Program-made: the position numbers and the translations under genes
Assembly (NCBI GenBank): GCA_023055355.1
Contig: JALJCS010000006.1
Span: 35,805,001-35,869,000 of the forward strand
From: Agelaius tricolor
Taxonomy: Eukaryota; Chordata; Aves; Passeriformes; Icteridae
Reading direction: 5' to 3'
Length of the DNA: 64,000 bases
Shown: positions 1-13,381 of the stretch, one piece after another
Layout of the letters: every line of letters begins with the position of its first letter
Numbering within the stretch: position 1 is the first letter of the stretch
Notes under the pieces: model-generated
What the model saw: the letters and a program-made list of their open reading frames with translations, nothing else
Database searches by the model: none
What the model was told of the DNA's origin: nothing

Positions 1-3000
1 TAGACAAGGAGCCCATTTTCAAGATGAGGAACTGAAGGGTGCCAAATGATGACATATTAATGAAATTAGTAAGAAGGAAAATGGGCATTCTAATGTGAGA
101 TTCAGAAGGAGGAAGGCATAATACAAGAGATTCTTAACTAACACACAAAAACATAGAAAACCAGTAGCTCAGAGATACAATATTTCATATGCGCAGATAT
201 AACAAAAGTGCAGATTGACATAAAACTCTCAAGATTTTATTTTAATGTTCTTGGGAGAAGAGGAAAGATTGCCTTAGGGTCAGAACTGCCTGCTCCTTCA
301 TTCTTTTGTCTACTGTTCTCTATACAGTTTCTTGCAATGCACTCCTTTTCCAAACAGGCTTTTATCACAATCACCTAGTCTAGTTTACTCCTAATGAAAA
401 ATTTAAGAGACACGCATTAGTCCATCCTTTCTTACTTAGGTGACCTGATTAGAGGGGGGAAACTCAGTGATTACATAATTCCCATGCTGTTCTGTCATCT
501 AGCAATGCCTGCATTTATTTCAATACAGACCAAGGAGCTCTTTTTTAATTGAAAAGCAAAGAGGATATAAAACAAATCAAGCTACACTAATATTAGATCA
601 AAATTCATTCCATATGAGCTCCTGGACAATACATTTGAGTTCAGAAGAAGATGCCATCAAATTTTTTTGATCTGATAGCTTTATGTCCCAACTCATATTC
701 TGTAAGAATAGTAGATCTATTTAGCCATTTCAGGTAACAAAGCAGATGATATGATACTTGTTTCAAGGACCAGCATGATAAATCAAATACATAATGGTAA
801 CTCTAAAGCAAAATACAATTTGCTGAGTCTCACTTTAGAATGATACACTTAAAATGCCTATATCATAATTTTTATACTAATTCTTTCTCAATGAAAGAAT
901 TTTCTTGTAATGTGTTCTATCATAATAGTTTAATTTGGGACCCAGCTAGAATGTGGCTAACTTATGACACTCTAAACTTAAACTCCAGTAATTTTCTGGA
1001 TTGAGAAGTGTGAACTTGTTCCTACAGAATTTATTTGCTGTCAATTCTCTATTTATTCAGCAAAAAAAAAATTTGATTAGCTATTTCATTGTTTTCATTT
1101 AATTGTCTTTACTTGGCACAGCCATTAACAGCATTTAATAAATCTTTGTTCCAGAAAAGATGTATGACTTCTACTTGAGGCTGCAGCAATCCTAGAAGTT
1201 ATAATGGACACAGATACAAACTTGTAGCATTTAAACCACTACATGGTAAAAATATGTACAGTTAAATATAATACCATACCCTCATTTGTCCTCTGCCCAC
1301 AGGTACTCAAAAATACACTATTTGTTAACAGACTCTGGTAACCATTTAAAACTAAAAAATACATTAAACAGAACATAATTAGTTACAGCCAACATTATTA
1401 TTTAAAAATTACTAGGAAAGACATAGTTGATGTATCTAAACCTTTAGGTAACTTCCAGAGTATGTAAGAATATTTGGTATCTCTGAGGAATGGAGACAAT
1501 TGACTTAAATCACATTAAAATAATGGGTACTACATTTGAGTAGTAAATTACCCATTTTGGAATATCCAATTCACATCATAGTCTTCTGCTTGAAAGGAAA
1601 TGGCAGCTACCTCATCCCACTGCAGAAAAGTGCCTGCAGTAAGCAGATACCACACAGTCTAGAGGAATTTAGGTCAATCTCCTGCTCAAACACTTATCTC
1701 CTGTAGGACATGAAGTAAATGCCAATGTCTTTCCACCTCAATTAAACCATCAAAGAGAAAATGAGGTACACAGGGTGCTGAAGTGTACAGTCATTGAAGA
1801 CTGAAAAGTTCAGAAACTAGAACAACTAGCAACAACTTTGCAAACCAGCATGGAGGTCTATCCCCATCTCTTTGCAGAAAAATATACTGCAAGAATGGAT
1901 TGTCCTGGAGTCCTTAGCTACTTCTGCCATTGTATTTAGGAATAAAAAGACAAGTAAATTTCTTGACAACAATTCTGCAGAAAGAGAGAACACAGCTCTT
2001 TGTTTGTATTTATATGCCCATGCCAAATTCACAGTGTGATAAATTTAAATTTTCCTTGTAGATGGATATCTAAAGGAGGAGGGTATCTGCATCACCCACT
2101 GCAGTGGCTTCTATTCCTTCCCCTGTGCATTAGTCTTTAAACAACCCATTGCTGAGTGCTAAGAGGACTGATAGGGTTGGCATGTTCCAGACACAGCAGC
2201 CCTTTGAAATTAATAATAACAGGGTCAGAAGGGAATATTCCATCAGAGGTTAGGACATCACAACTCAGTTTTACTATGAAGGAAAATAACAGGAATGCAC
2301 ACCCATAGCAATGCATAAAAGACAAACCTCCAGAATTTTAATAGTAATGTTATTAAACTGCAGGAAAATAGGTTAATCAAAAGAATTAAATTTCACACAA
2401 TGTCAAAAGAAGACATCATTTTATGTCAGATGTTTTGGCAAGCAGCATGCAGACTAAACTGCAAGCTCTAATTGTGAGCTTCTCTCTCACAGTATGAATT
2501 TTCCAAAACTGAACATCTCACTGTCTAATTGAAGCATTCAACCAGCATACACTCTGCTCAAGCAACTGTGTGAATGTTGAAATACTGTATATAGGCAGCA
2601 TTAATTTCTTTTGCTTTCAAGGCACCAAACCCTTGGAAATAACTATTCCTTAATTTAATGCTGAAATGTAACTTCAATTACTAAGAAGCAGTCCTTTCTT
2701 GATGAAAAACAATTTGTAAATATCCAGCAGGGAATGACATCACAGCTTAATACAAACCACAAATTTTCATCTCTACTTTATTGCTTCTCCTTTTCTATCA
2801 CAATACAGAGACAGCAACAGGTTTTAAATCAAGTCACTCATACATCCAAGTTTGGACAAAATCTAGTCACCATTCCTAGATCTCAGTCCTAAGACTCGTA
2901 ACTTTACTTGAGAGTCATCCTTTCGACAGGATTCAACCCATATGTTTGATAGCTGTTTTACTCCTAGCCTCCATTCTCCTGCATTTGCTTATAAAATTTT

Positions 3001-3559
3001 AGCCAGAGATGAACCAAGCTTGGGAAATCAGATTTTAGGTCTCTGAAGAAAAATAGCAAAAATGCAGTAATTACAAACTTGGGGAAAGCATGTCTTAAAC
3101 AAAGATCCATTTTAGAACATCACAATGTATTTTTCACAGACCTTCCTTAATTCTAATCTCATCCTTTACTCTTTTTCTTTGATACTTGTGTTTCAGTCAG
3201 AGTTGAATGTTAAAGGTGGCAGGAGTTAGGGGGTGGGGAATGAGAAGGTGAAGGAGAGGAAAAGGAGAGGGGGGTACTTGAAGCTTGTCGTTCTAACATA
3301 AATTATTACTTTTCCCTATCAAACTTGCATTGCTTGAGCCACAGTATTCAAAAGCATTTCAGGCTGGACAAAACCCTTCTGGCTTTGTTTCTTCATCACC
3401 TCCCTTTCATCATTCCTTATCTCCTCTAAACACAATAGTCTTAGTCTCTGCTTTGCTGTAATGCCTTTAGAATTCACAAGAGGGTTTAGCTTAAGAAAAC
3501 ATTTCTGGATGTCATCTGTTCCACATCCTTTGTTCTCAAAGCAGTGCTAACCAGCAGCA

Positions 3560-3725
3560 TTGTCCAGGCCCTCACACCAGGTTTTGGCCAGTGAAGTTTT
3601 GAGTGTCTTCTGGGATGGAGAGTCCACAGAGGAAAACCAGCATGGTGCTTGACCACACTAACTGTGAAAAAAATTTTTTCCTGTTATAACCAGAATTTCC
3701 CACGTCAACTGGCTACTTCAAGTTT
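3560..3725 (-). mobile_element. CR1 LINE fragment, 3' untranslated region, minus strand
   Basis: The plus strand here reads like the reverse complement of an avian CR1 3' region. It has a GGATGGAGAGTCCACAG block, then TGCTTGACCACACTAACTGTG, then a T-rich run and CAGAATTTCCCACGT. This block order is standard for CR1 copies. The match fades after about 3725, and the terminal octamer tail is not recognisable, so this is a degraded internal piece. It lies in intron 2 in the same orientation as the host gene. The family assignment comes from pattern recognition; no library search was run. Confidence 0.72.
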
Positions 3726-6556
3726 AGCATTTTAAGACAGCACAGCTGGTATAGATTTTATTGAGGGTAAGTGTCTCCTGCAAATGATTAATGCCATCCC
3801 TAGTGAGCATCTCAGATGGGATAAGTTGGTTTCTGTGGTTACCCATCTTTCTGCATTACTCTGGAAAAAGCTGAATGGTTGATACAGATTGAATACTTTT
3901 CTTTTAGACATCAATTTTGGTCAGATACACCTCATTCACTCTAACTTAAATTTCTGAAAGGTCACAGAATGATTTGTTTATATCCTCCTATGCTAGGAGT
4001 TTAGAAGAATACTTTGACATCTGCTTGAACTGTAAAGTATATAGAGATGAAAGAACAAAACCAGATTTTTTTTTTTGTCTTTGTACCAGAATGGTCTCAA
4101 GTTAAATATCTCAAACATTACTAAAATAATTAAATATAATAATTTGCAGCACTGATCTTTTAAGTGGCATTATCATTTTGGGGAAAAATTTAATAACAGT
4201 AAATTTCTCGCTGAAAGTAATGAAAATATCGGTAATTTATTTCAACATTATTTTTTCACTCTGAACCAATACTAGATCTCTTTTTTTTTTTTTTCAAGTA
4301 AATGCCAGAAAAGCCTATGGCAGTCTAATTGCTTGTTCTTTCTACCATTAAGTTTATTGACCTCTACCACCTTCCTTTTTAAATCATTACATGAATATGC
4401 ATTTGACGTCTAACACACAATTGGATTAAGACATTTGTCTTCATAGATCAAATATTCTAATTTGCTTCTTTGTTTAATTCAGTTCCTTAATACTGATTAG
4501 AAGGCCAAATCTTAATATATTCAAAATATTTCATTTAACCATTTGTCTAAGGAGGAGCCAGCAGGAGTGATTGCAATAGAAGTGAGATATAAAAACTAAG
4601 TGAAGAAAATCTTAGTAGTTAGAGTCACATACTTCCAGGGAAAACATTGTAATAGAGGCAAAAACTGTTGGGAAGGAGAACTATTCAATATTTAGAAAGA
4701 TCAGTAGATTTCTTTAGTAAATCAATTCCACACAAACTTCTTAAAAACCTAAAAATGCTTACTTGAATGAATTATTTTCATGTGTTTACCCAGAGATGGA
4801 TCTGTGAGGCTGTGTAGCAGATAAAACAACAAAAATGGGATTTAACTCTAACTTTATTTTTTCTTTAATCTGGATAGGGCAATGAAAAAAATGCCTTTAG
4901 GCATTAAAGCACTAATTTCACCTTAAGCATAGCTGTGATAGGTGTTCACATGAAAACAAAAATTAAGTGATGGTATCAAGCAGTCATCACTGTCAAACCC
5001 TGACTACCCAATACTAATAAACATTTTGTAGCATTTAGGGGGAAAACATAAGGGAGTAATAACTCATATCTACATAGGATAGAAGCCTAAAAACTTTTAT
5101 ATGGTACATATCTGTAAACCTTTTTCACTTTTCAGACTCTTCAGGCACATTTTGTTTTCCAAGCCTTCTGTGAATATTTGCCTTGTTTTCAAAACACAAC
5201 CAGAGCATGAAAACAGAGCCTTAAGGGCATGAATGCACTATCACTCCCTGTTAGAGAAATGGAAAGTAAATCAGAGCACTAAAAGGGAGAAATTACTTTC
5301 CTAAAGTAAGAAAAAGCTTAACCAGGCCCTAGGAATTGTCATCAGTTAATGGGGAGGAACAATCTGCAGAACCAGTCAAGAAGCATTTTGCTGAAGTTAT
5401 GATCTCTGCCAGCCTGCTTAGGTTGCTCACACCAAAGAGTGCAGACATTTTCTGAGCTTGCTCCAGATGAGGGAATCAACTGAAAATTTAAAAAATGACC
5501 AATAGTCACAGACCTTCTCAGTAATCTGTAAACCAGGGACTGATAGTAATTACATTGTAAGATAAAAGATACATGTAAAGCCAAATTTAAGTTACTCAAG
5601 GTTGACATCTGTTGTGCAAAATTAATGACTGATAAATGAGATTAAATAAAACAAGGCCTAAGGATGTGTTTTAAAAGACTATAGTGTCAACTTGAACCTT
5701 TAGGTTGAAACTCATTAGACTAACTTGAACAGATTTTCTTTTGTTCTACATGTTTCAGTATTGCTGGCTTGATGAAGAAATACATCAAAGAGGCTACTTC
5801 AGGCTCAGAAAACATGAGGAGAAGAAAGAAAAACAATGTATGGCTATCTTATCATCTAGAGTTGGAGCTGGCTACAAACAACATTCAAATTAATTTCCAA
5901 GCTCACACTAAGTCTCCACAAGCTCCTGTTATCACAGAGAATTTCTTCAAGTTCAAAAACCTGACTACTGCTATCCGTAAGTTCGGCAACTTTTATTCAA
6001 TAAAATGGCCAATCCCTTTAAGAACCATCCCCATCAGCCAGATTGTTCTTCCTCAACAAAACTTTGTCTAAGACTTGGTGTTTGTCTCTTATTCTATGCT
6101 TTGAATGACCAGGAACAAATAATGGAAACCAAGATATTTCTTTATACTATTACATGACAAGAGCCTAGCAAGACAATAAGTCCTTGAAAGCCTGATAAAA
6201 TGCACACTTATCACCAGCTGTAGCCACCTAAAAAAAATTTAAATAAATCTGCTGATTATATAATCATCTTAAAACCCTGTGTAGGTTAAAGACTTAAATG
6301 TTGTCAATGACAGCTAAAGATCAAAGCAGATGTTCATTAATCCTCCTCTTATTTAAGAGAAGCTATAGGCTAAATAATACATTATTACAGTATTAGGTGG
6401 CTTTTTGCTCTGCTGATTAATTTTGTGTCTTACTGAAGAACTTGACAAATGTTTTAGATGTTTAAATACTGAACTCGAAGTTGGTCTTCACAGCCTTCCT
6501 TCTGCTGTGATTTGGTCTGCAGAAATTATTTTTTAAGAAACATAAAATATTCATTC

Positions 6557-6577
6557 AATACTAGTCAAACTAGTATT
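6557..6577. repeat. Short perfect inverted repeat (9-bp arms, 3-nt spacer)
   Basis: AATACTAGT and ACTAGTATT are exact reverse complements separated by CAA. Palindromes this size occur by chance in AT-rich DNA, so no function is claimed. Confidence 0.6.
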
Positions 6578-9500
6578 AAGGAGAGATATTAAACAAATCA
6601 CCAAATGAGTAAGTAAGGATGAGAATCCTAACACATTTTACACATTGTATGTTCTGTGTTTTTGACTATTGAGTTGGTTGTTCTGCCTTTTTCTCGTTGA
6701 ACTAAAACAAAGTTTTAATTTTACTAAAATTCACAATTCCTTGGTTGTTTATATTAAAAGCTAATTATTTCCTTCTATTAATACAAATGCCATTAACCAC
6801 AGAAATTTGGTTTTTGTACTTTCACCTGATCTGTTCAAGGGACACTAAATTTAGATCTCGCAGAGAGAACCCTTTACCCTCAAGGTCTGCATCAATTTAT
6901 GTGCTATACTACAGCAGCTTCTTAAAATAACAAAATGGAAGCTCTTTTTAAAAGTGGTTTAAAAGCTCTTTTAAAAGTTGAAGTGGTTTCTGAAGAAACA
7001 GCTAAACGAGATAATTCTAAATGCAATAAAACTTTTCCCAATCAACTGAATGGGGAACATTGGGGTTCTACCAAATGAAAGAAAACACAAGCTAATATTC
7101 AGATCCATAGTTTTTTGCAATTCAGTGTAATCTGAAACAGACATTTCTTCAGGTTCTAGAAACTCAGTTTGAAGAGAATAGAAGATGTTATCTTTATTAC
7201 ATTAAATAGGAGACTTGAACACACAGTACTTGCTGAAGAAGAATTTACCTTTATTAATTATTTTAATGGGAAATGAAGGGAGTTCAGACCCAAAATATAT
7301 GCTGTCCTCTCTACGCACAGAAATTTATGAAAAATCCCTCTTTATCAGGGAATCCTTACTGAAGAACAGAGAGTGAACAGCTGTGCTGCTCTGATATTTT
7401 AGACTATCTAAGGGTTTGTTCTTAAACAGGGGTTTTCTCTGATTTCAGATACATAGACTCTTTCTAATTATATGGTTTCAGACATATTTTCAGTAAGTAC
7501 CAAGGTAATTTCTTTCTTTTCATTCAAATTTAGAAGAAAAAAAAATTAAGTTTCAAATAGCATCCCTAAAACAAAAATAGAGATTTAGAGATAACAAACT
7601 TGCCTCAAAAACTTTCAGGAGATAATAAATTCCTAGGAAAAGCTTGAAGCTAAAAAGGAAAAGACTTGTTCCTGCCAGGAACAAGGACAGAAGGACTCTA
7701 AGTGGAAATTGGGTATTTTAACTCACTTTGTAGGGTTTCCACCATTACTTTTATGGCAGGGCGTGTACGCTAAGCAAATGCATCTTTCAAATACCTGTGC
7801 TGAGATACTTCTCTTTTCTTGAAAATCTTCAGCTAGTCTTCACACCTCTCTTCCTTGCCAAACACCACAGAGCCAGTATTTTCCAATCCTTTGGAAACGG
7901 CAGTCTCCTCACTGCCTCTCCTCTCCCAGGCACCACTCTCTCATGTTACTTCCTAAGGCCAACAATAGCTTTTGCTGCCTCCCAGAGCTGATAGTGCCAT
8001 TTGGGAGGGCACTGCTATAATTAACTCAGGCATCACCCCTGTGATTTATCTTGGTCATCTGTGTCCTAGCAATACCAATAATGTAATGGGTTAGATCCAT
8101 TAGCAAATCAGTCCATTACAAACACAAAAATATGAGTAAGGTGACGTACATTTTTTTTCTTAATCTACTTCCAGCTCGCACAAATATAGCGCCTTAAAAA
8201 TAGTACTTAGACTTCTACTGTTTATAGCAAGTCAAAGTTCATATGTTCTCATCTCTTCTACTACTTAGGTTACCCAAAGAAATTTTCTTGTGTACCTCTG
8301 CCTGGATAGATTAGGCTCTGTCTGGGAAAGGGAACGAGAAAACTCAAATTACCACATTCGTAGTTAAAATATGCAAATTCTCCTGCTGATTCCATTCAGT
8401 TAGGTATGTTACCTCATGGGGGGCTAGCACATGCCAAGACAACACATTTGGCTCAAGAACTTCCTAAAATATACCTTACCAAAGACACAGTCTGGCAACC
8501 ACTGCTACTTGTGTTCTCAGCTCTTCTGGTCTTCTGTAACTTGTCAGAGCAGGCACATATAATGCTTGCCTTAGTCCTGGCATTTTAATATTTAACAAAG
8601 CATGGGCATGGTGGGCTACAGATAAGTTTAATGAAAACTGGACCTGAATAAAAGAAGTAAAGGCTTCAGATTTACACCTTTTTCTATTTTCTTGACAAAT
8701 GTTCTAAAATTTTCTTTCAGTATTCCTTTCACAGGCCTATTATGTTCAACTTCAGGATTTCTTTCCATGGTCTCAATTCATTAGAATTGGTCTCTCTTGC
8801 ATTTAAACATCCTGGCAGTTTCACAGTAACAAATTACTGAAAGAAACTTCTCCCAGACAGCTTTGCAGCAGGTCTTACATCATCTCTAACTGTAATTAAG
8901 AATGTCTCTTTCCTATAGAAATGTATTGTTTTATCTGGCATTTTCCTTCTACTTGTAGATGCTTTAGTCTTCTTTTGTGAGTCATTATGACAGCTTTTAC
9001 ATTTAGTTCTAAACATAATTGTTTTTATTGTGTGAGGAAACTACACAATCAATTTAAATTTTTTCTTATAGTTTCTTATAAAAATGTGCAAATGTAATGT
9101 GCTGTCTAAAATTTTTTACCTGTGAAATCACAAAACATTTAATTCTGGAAAAAAACTATGTTTGATAGAAAAACTCTGCTTTGTATTCTCTAAAATAGTA
9201 AGAATTTGATACTCATCTGCTTTATGTAAACCAATGCATTTAAAAGAGAAACACGGATTTCCTGGGAAATAACAAGGTTTTGTACACTCTTTAATTAATT
9301 TGATTACTAATTTAATCTATATGAATATTAACATAGGATTACTTTAAGCATTCACTAGAGCCAAAAGGAGAGATGCCAGGAAAAACAGTAGTTGCATGAG
9401 AATCTGGAATTCTGTATCCAATTTTACCGTACAAGTCCAACATATGACCCTTGGGGATTTTCTTCCCTTATCAAAAAATATTAGAATAAAATAAATTAGA

Positions 9501-11660
9501 CAGGACATGGACATTAGAAAAATATTTCAATGCAGAGTGCAACATGCAAAGACTTCAGATAAATGAGTTCTTCAGCATGTGCCATTTACCAGCCAACTAC
9601 TGTGAGTAAAAAGAGTAGAAAAGAGTCCCAAATTTTCCATTATCATAAAGGATAAAAGTGTGCATGAGTTTTAAGGCACATTCTTGAATAGTAGAAACAC
9701 TGTTACTGCATGCTATGAATAAACAATTAATGAAGTAACTGTGCTTAGGAATGCATTTACTCTTGTGAAATTACCTGTCATGTAAACTCATGCTTTTTTG
9801 AAGATATCTTTGAAATTCCTAAGAAAAAATTGCAGGTTGTTAAAAAAAAAATAATCTGCAAATAGTTATTCATCTATGTTAGAAACACAAATGTACCTAG
9901 GGTTAGAAAAAATTCATGCCTTACTTTAAATCTTTCCAAATGTCTGTCTCATCAACAGAAATAACAGTGATTTTAGAATTTTATCACTTTTTTCATCCTC
10001 AGACTACAGTAATAAAATCATTGCTTTAAGTAATTCCTTTTCACTTTAATTGCAGCTTTTTAAAAACAGGTTAATAACCATCCATATTTAAGCTGTAGAT
10101 TTTATGAGTTATACTTATTATGCGAACCATTAAATTTTTATAGTCTTTGCAGAATAAAATAATCATTGATCTTTTTCATCTGAGTGCTATTAAGGCAAAG
10201 GGTGTAAACATCAACCAATTAAAACACTATTTAAAATGTTTTAAAAAATGTGTTATAAAATTTAGTTTTAAGTAATTTCACTCATCAAGACTTGATAAAT
10301 CTGAAGAGTACTTCATTTAATTTCATTTATGAAAATGCTTTGCATTCAAAGCAAAATCCTGAGGGACCCTCGGTCCCCATAAAAGGCTGTGCAGTTGCCT
10401 TTGCCTTGGGTACTATGACTTCCCAACAGTAGGTTGGCTCACAGTTCAGTGCCCTCCAGCAAATGTGTAAGGCAGGACAAGATGACTCAAAGTCTATTCT
10501 TTTGCTCTTCCTAATCACCAGCTAAGCAAACAAGAATGTGAGGTATTTAGATCCTGTTTATTGCCTTAGGAACAAGAAACCACTTAAGTAAATTTTAAAA
10601 ATACACTGAAAACAAAGTGTATAGTATGTAATTTTTAGACGTGTAGTCCTTTTCCCAGAGATCACTTCAGCCTGCAACACTGCTTACAAAAATGTCTTCA
10701 AGTTTATACTCCACGGCCTACTGTGTGGCCATTTATACAATAGCAGAGTTATGAGCTTGTACAAGCTGGGTGTTTGCGGCTCAGACCTGTTGAATTATGA
10801 ACATGAGAATTGGAAGAGAATTGTTAGAATAGTTAGAAGTTCACCCATTCTCATGTGACAAGGAGGAGCAGCACAAACATCTCTTCCTCAGAGACAAGGT
10901 GCTGAGTCACTGGAGAGTGATACACTGCATGAGAAATCCTGAAAAAACCTGTGAGCTATCAAACAGAGGATGAAAGCGCATGTACGATAAGCTCAGCTTC
11001 CACAGAGAGAAACATCTTACCTGCACCCAAAAAGTATATACAATCTGCAGGTGGCCAAATGACCACCAGCACTGAGGTACCCATAAGGACCTTGAATGAG
11101 GCCATGGAACTGAAGAGAGAGAGAGATGATAGGTGCAGAAGGCCAGACACAGGCAGTGCTGTTTCACACATGTTTACACAAAATAAATCTTCCAGATAAA
11201 TCAAAGCAGATTAACCAAAGACACACATTATACCCCAAAAGTTGGACAGCAACCAGGAAATGGGTATTTTATTTGCATTGACATTACAGTTACAGAAATG
11301 AATTCAAGGATAAGTATAATAATGTTCAGTAAAGTGAAATGACAAAAACACAGGCTATCTTAAGATAACCTTAAGATTTGCTTCCCAGGAGAACACACAC
11401 CCTAGAAACCTGAATTTCTTCAGAAAGCAATCATGGAAGGTCAGAGCACCCTTGATTCAAATTTAACTTAAATAAAAATAAAACTTTTTAATTGATATTT
11501 TTATGGCATCTACCCATTTGTACTCAACAAAATCCTTGCAGGTCTCAAGGCTACTGTATTCTATGCAATGGGAGGTGACAGCTGCTCATCATAAGCATAG
11601 GAGACTGCAGATTCCCTAATTGGAACATAATCCTAAAATTGCTCAAATAAGTGGTGGCAA

Positions 11661-11799
11661 ATCAGAGACAGAATGGGTTGTGTTGAAAGGAATCTGTAAA
11701 GATTGTCAGGTCTAATTCCCTGCCCTTGGTGAGGACATCCTTCACCAATCAGGTTAAGTCCCACTGAACCTGACCTTGAACAATTTCAGTGATGGGGTA
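11661..11799 (-). mobile_element. Outer CR1 LINE, 3' terminal part (left piece of a split element)
   Basis: The plus strand matches the reverse complement of the CR1 3' terminus block by block: an AGAATGGGTTG start, a GAAAGGAATCTGTAAAGAT block, CTAATTCCCTGCCC, a GACATCCTTCACC segment, CCTGACCTTGAACAATTTCA and GATGGGGTA. In an intact CR1 the next block would be the CCACAACTTCTCTGG segment. That segment is not here but at 12771, immediately after an intervening plus-strand CR1. This piece and 12771-13381 are therefore two halves of one older element. It is 5'-truncated and well diverged. Confidence 0.85.
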
Positions 11800-11856
11800 A
11801 ATTCATATTTTTCATAATACCTTAATTTAATATAATAGAACTTAATATCTTTTAAG

Positions 11857-12770
11857 ATTTTCATTAAGAGCATCAACAGAGGGATTGAGTGCACCCTCAG
11901 CAAGCTGGCAGATGACACCAAGCTGAGTGGTGCTGTTGACATACCTGAAGGACAGAATGCCATCCAGATGGACCTAGACAGGCTGGAGAAGTGGGCCTGT
12001 GGGAATCTCATGAGGTTTAGTAAGACCAAGAACAAAGTGCTGTAGCTGGGTCAGGGCAAACCCTGATATCAGCACAGGCTACAGATGAAGAGATTGAGAG
12101 CAGCAGTGTTGACAAGGGCCTGTGGGTGATGGTTGACAAGAAGCTGGACACAGCCCAGCAGTGGTAGCTCAAAGCCCAAAAAGCCAGTCCTTCCTGGGCT
12201 GCATCCAAGCAGCATGGGCAGCAGGGCCAGGGAGGGATTCTGCCCCTCTGCTCTGCTCTGGTGAGGCCCCACCTGGACACTGCATCCAGCTCTGCGCTCC
12301 CAGCACAGGAAGGATCTCTTTGAGTGAGTCTAGAGGAGGGACACCAAGTTGATCAGAGAGATGGAGCATCTCTCCTGAGAGGAAAGGCTGAAAGAATCAG
12401 GATTATTCAACCTGGAAAAGAGAAGACTTCAGGGTGACCTGATTGTGGCCTTCCAGTACTTGAAGGGAACTTACAGGAAAGATCAGACAAGACTATTTAC
12501 AAGAGCATATAGTGACAGGACAGGGAGAAATGGGCTCAAAAGGAAAGAGAATAGGTTTAGATTTGATATTAAGGAAAAATTATTTACTGTAAGGGTGGTG
12601 AGGCAATTGAACAGGTTGCATCATGGGAGTTACTCAAGGCCAAGTTTGATGAGGCTCTGAGCAACGTGATCTAGTTGAAGGTGTCCCTACCCACAGCAGG
12701 AAGGTGAGAACTAGATGATCTTCAAGGTTTCCTTCCAGCCCAATTAATTCTATTATCATATGATTCTGTG
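11857..12770 (+). mobile_element. Inner CR1 LINE, plus strand, inserted into an older CR1
   Basis: This is about 0.9 kb of the 3' end of an avian CR1. It begins near GGGATTGAGTGCACCCTCAGC in the ORF2 C-terminal coding region. Degenerate reading gives the D-D-T-K-L-S-G and L-D-R-L-E-K-W motifs, then a segment resembling I-L-P-L-C-S-A-L-V-R-P-H-L. It then passes through the 3' UTR blocks to a tail ending CATATGATTCTGTG at 12770, the diagnostic CR1 terminus. Stop codons and indels break the frame, so it is inactive. The 57 bases at 11800-11856 are AT-rich and may be the decayed 5' edge of this copy or filler from insertion. Confidence 0.9.
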
Positions 12771-13381
12771 AACTTCTCTGGACAAATTGTTCCAATGCGT
12801 CACCACTCCCACAGCAAACAATTTCTGCCATTGCAAAGCTACCCTCCTTCTTTTTGAAAACATTCCCCCTTGTCCTATCACTACAGGCTCCAGTAAAAAC
12901 TCTCTCCCCATGTTTCTTCTAAGTGCCTTTAAGTACTGCTGGGCCAAAATAAGGTCGCCCCCAGAGCTTTTTCTTCTCCAGGCTGAACAACCCCAATTCT
13001 CTCAAGTCTTTCCTCGTAGGAGAGGTGTTCCACTGCCCTGACAATTTTCCTGACTCTCCTCATAACCTGCTTTAATATGTTGCTGTCTTTCATTGGCAGC
13101 AAGGTGCTGTACTCCAGGTGGGGTTGTATGAGAGTAGAATAGAGGAGAAGAATAACCTCCCTTGGCCACACTGCTTTTGATGTAGCCCCCCCAGCTAAAA
13201 TTGTCTTTCTGGGCTGCAAGTGCAAGTTGCCAGGTCATGATCATTTTTTCATGCATCAATACCCCAAAGTCCTTCTCCACTCAATCCTTGGAGTCCCCAG
13301 TCTGTCCTGCTACCAGGGATGGCTTTGACTCTGGTGCATGAACTTCTGGCCTCGGACTTCAAGAGCTTCTCATAGGCCCAA
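12771..13381 (-). mobile_element. Outer CR1 LINE, ORF2 C-terminal part (right piece of a split element)
   Basis: This resumes the minus-strand CR1 interrupted at 11799. The plus strand reads AACTTCTCTGGACAAATTGTT, then the CTTGTCCTATCACTACA block, CTTCTCCAGGCTGAACAACCCC and TACTCCAGGTGGGGT. It ends around TTCTCATAGGCCCA at 13381. On the minus strand an open frame at 12929-13225 still reads L-Y-S-T-L-I-Q-P-H-L-E-Y and, later, E-H-L-S-Y-E-E-R-L, which are conserved in the C-terminal part of CR1 ORF2. It is truncated at the ORF2 end and carries disruptions. The open frames here are retrotransposon relics, not host genes. Confidence 0.9.

Noticed and set aside
5769..6071. 100-codon plus-strand open frame in intron 2
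   Set aside because: Composition is as expected for random AT-rich DNA, with no domain and no splice context supporting it.
12017..13280. Cluster of 60-98-codon open frames on both strands
   Set aside because: They are relics and antisense readings of the two nested CR1 elements, including ORF2 C-terminal motifs, not host genes.
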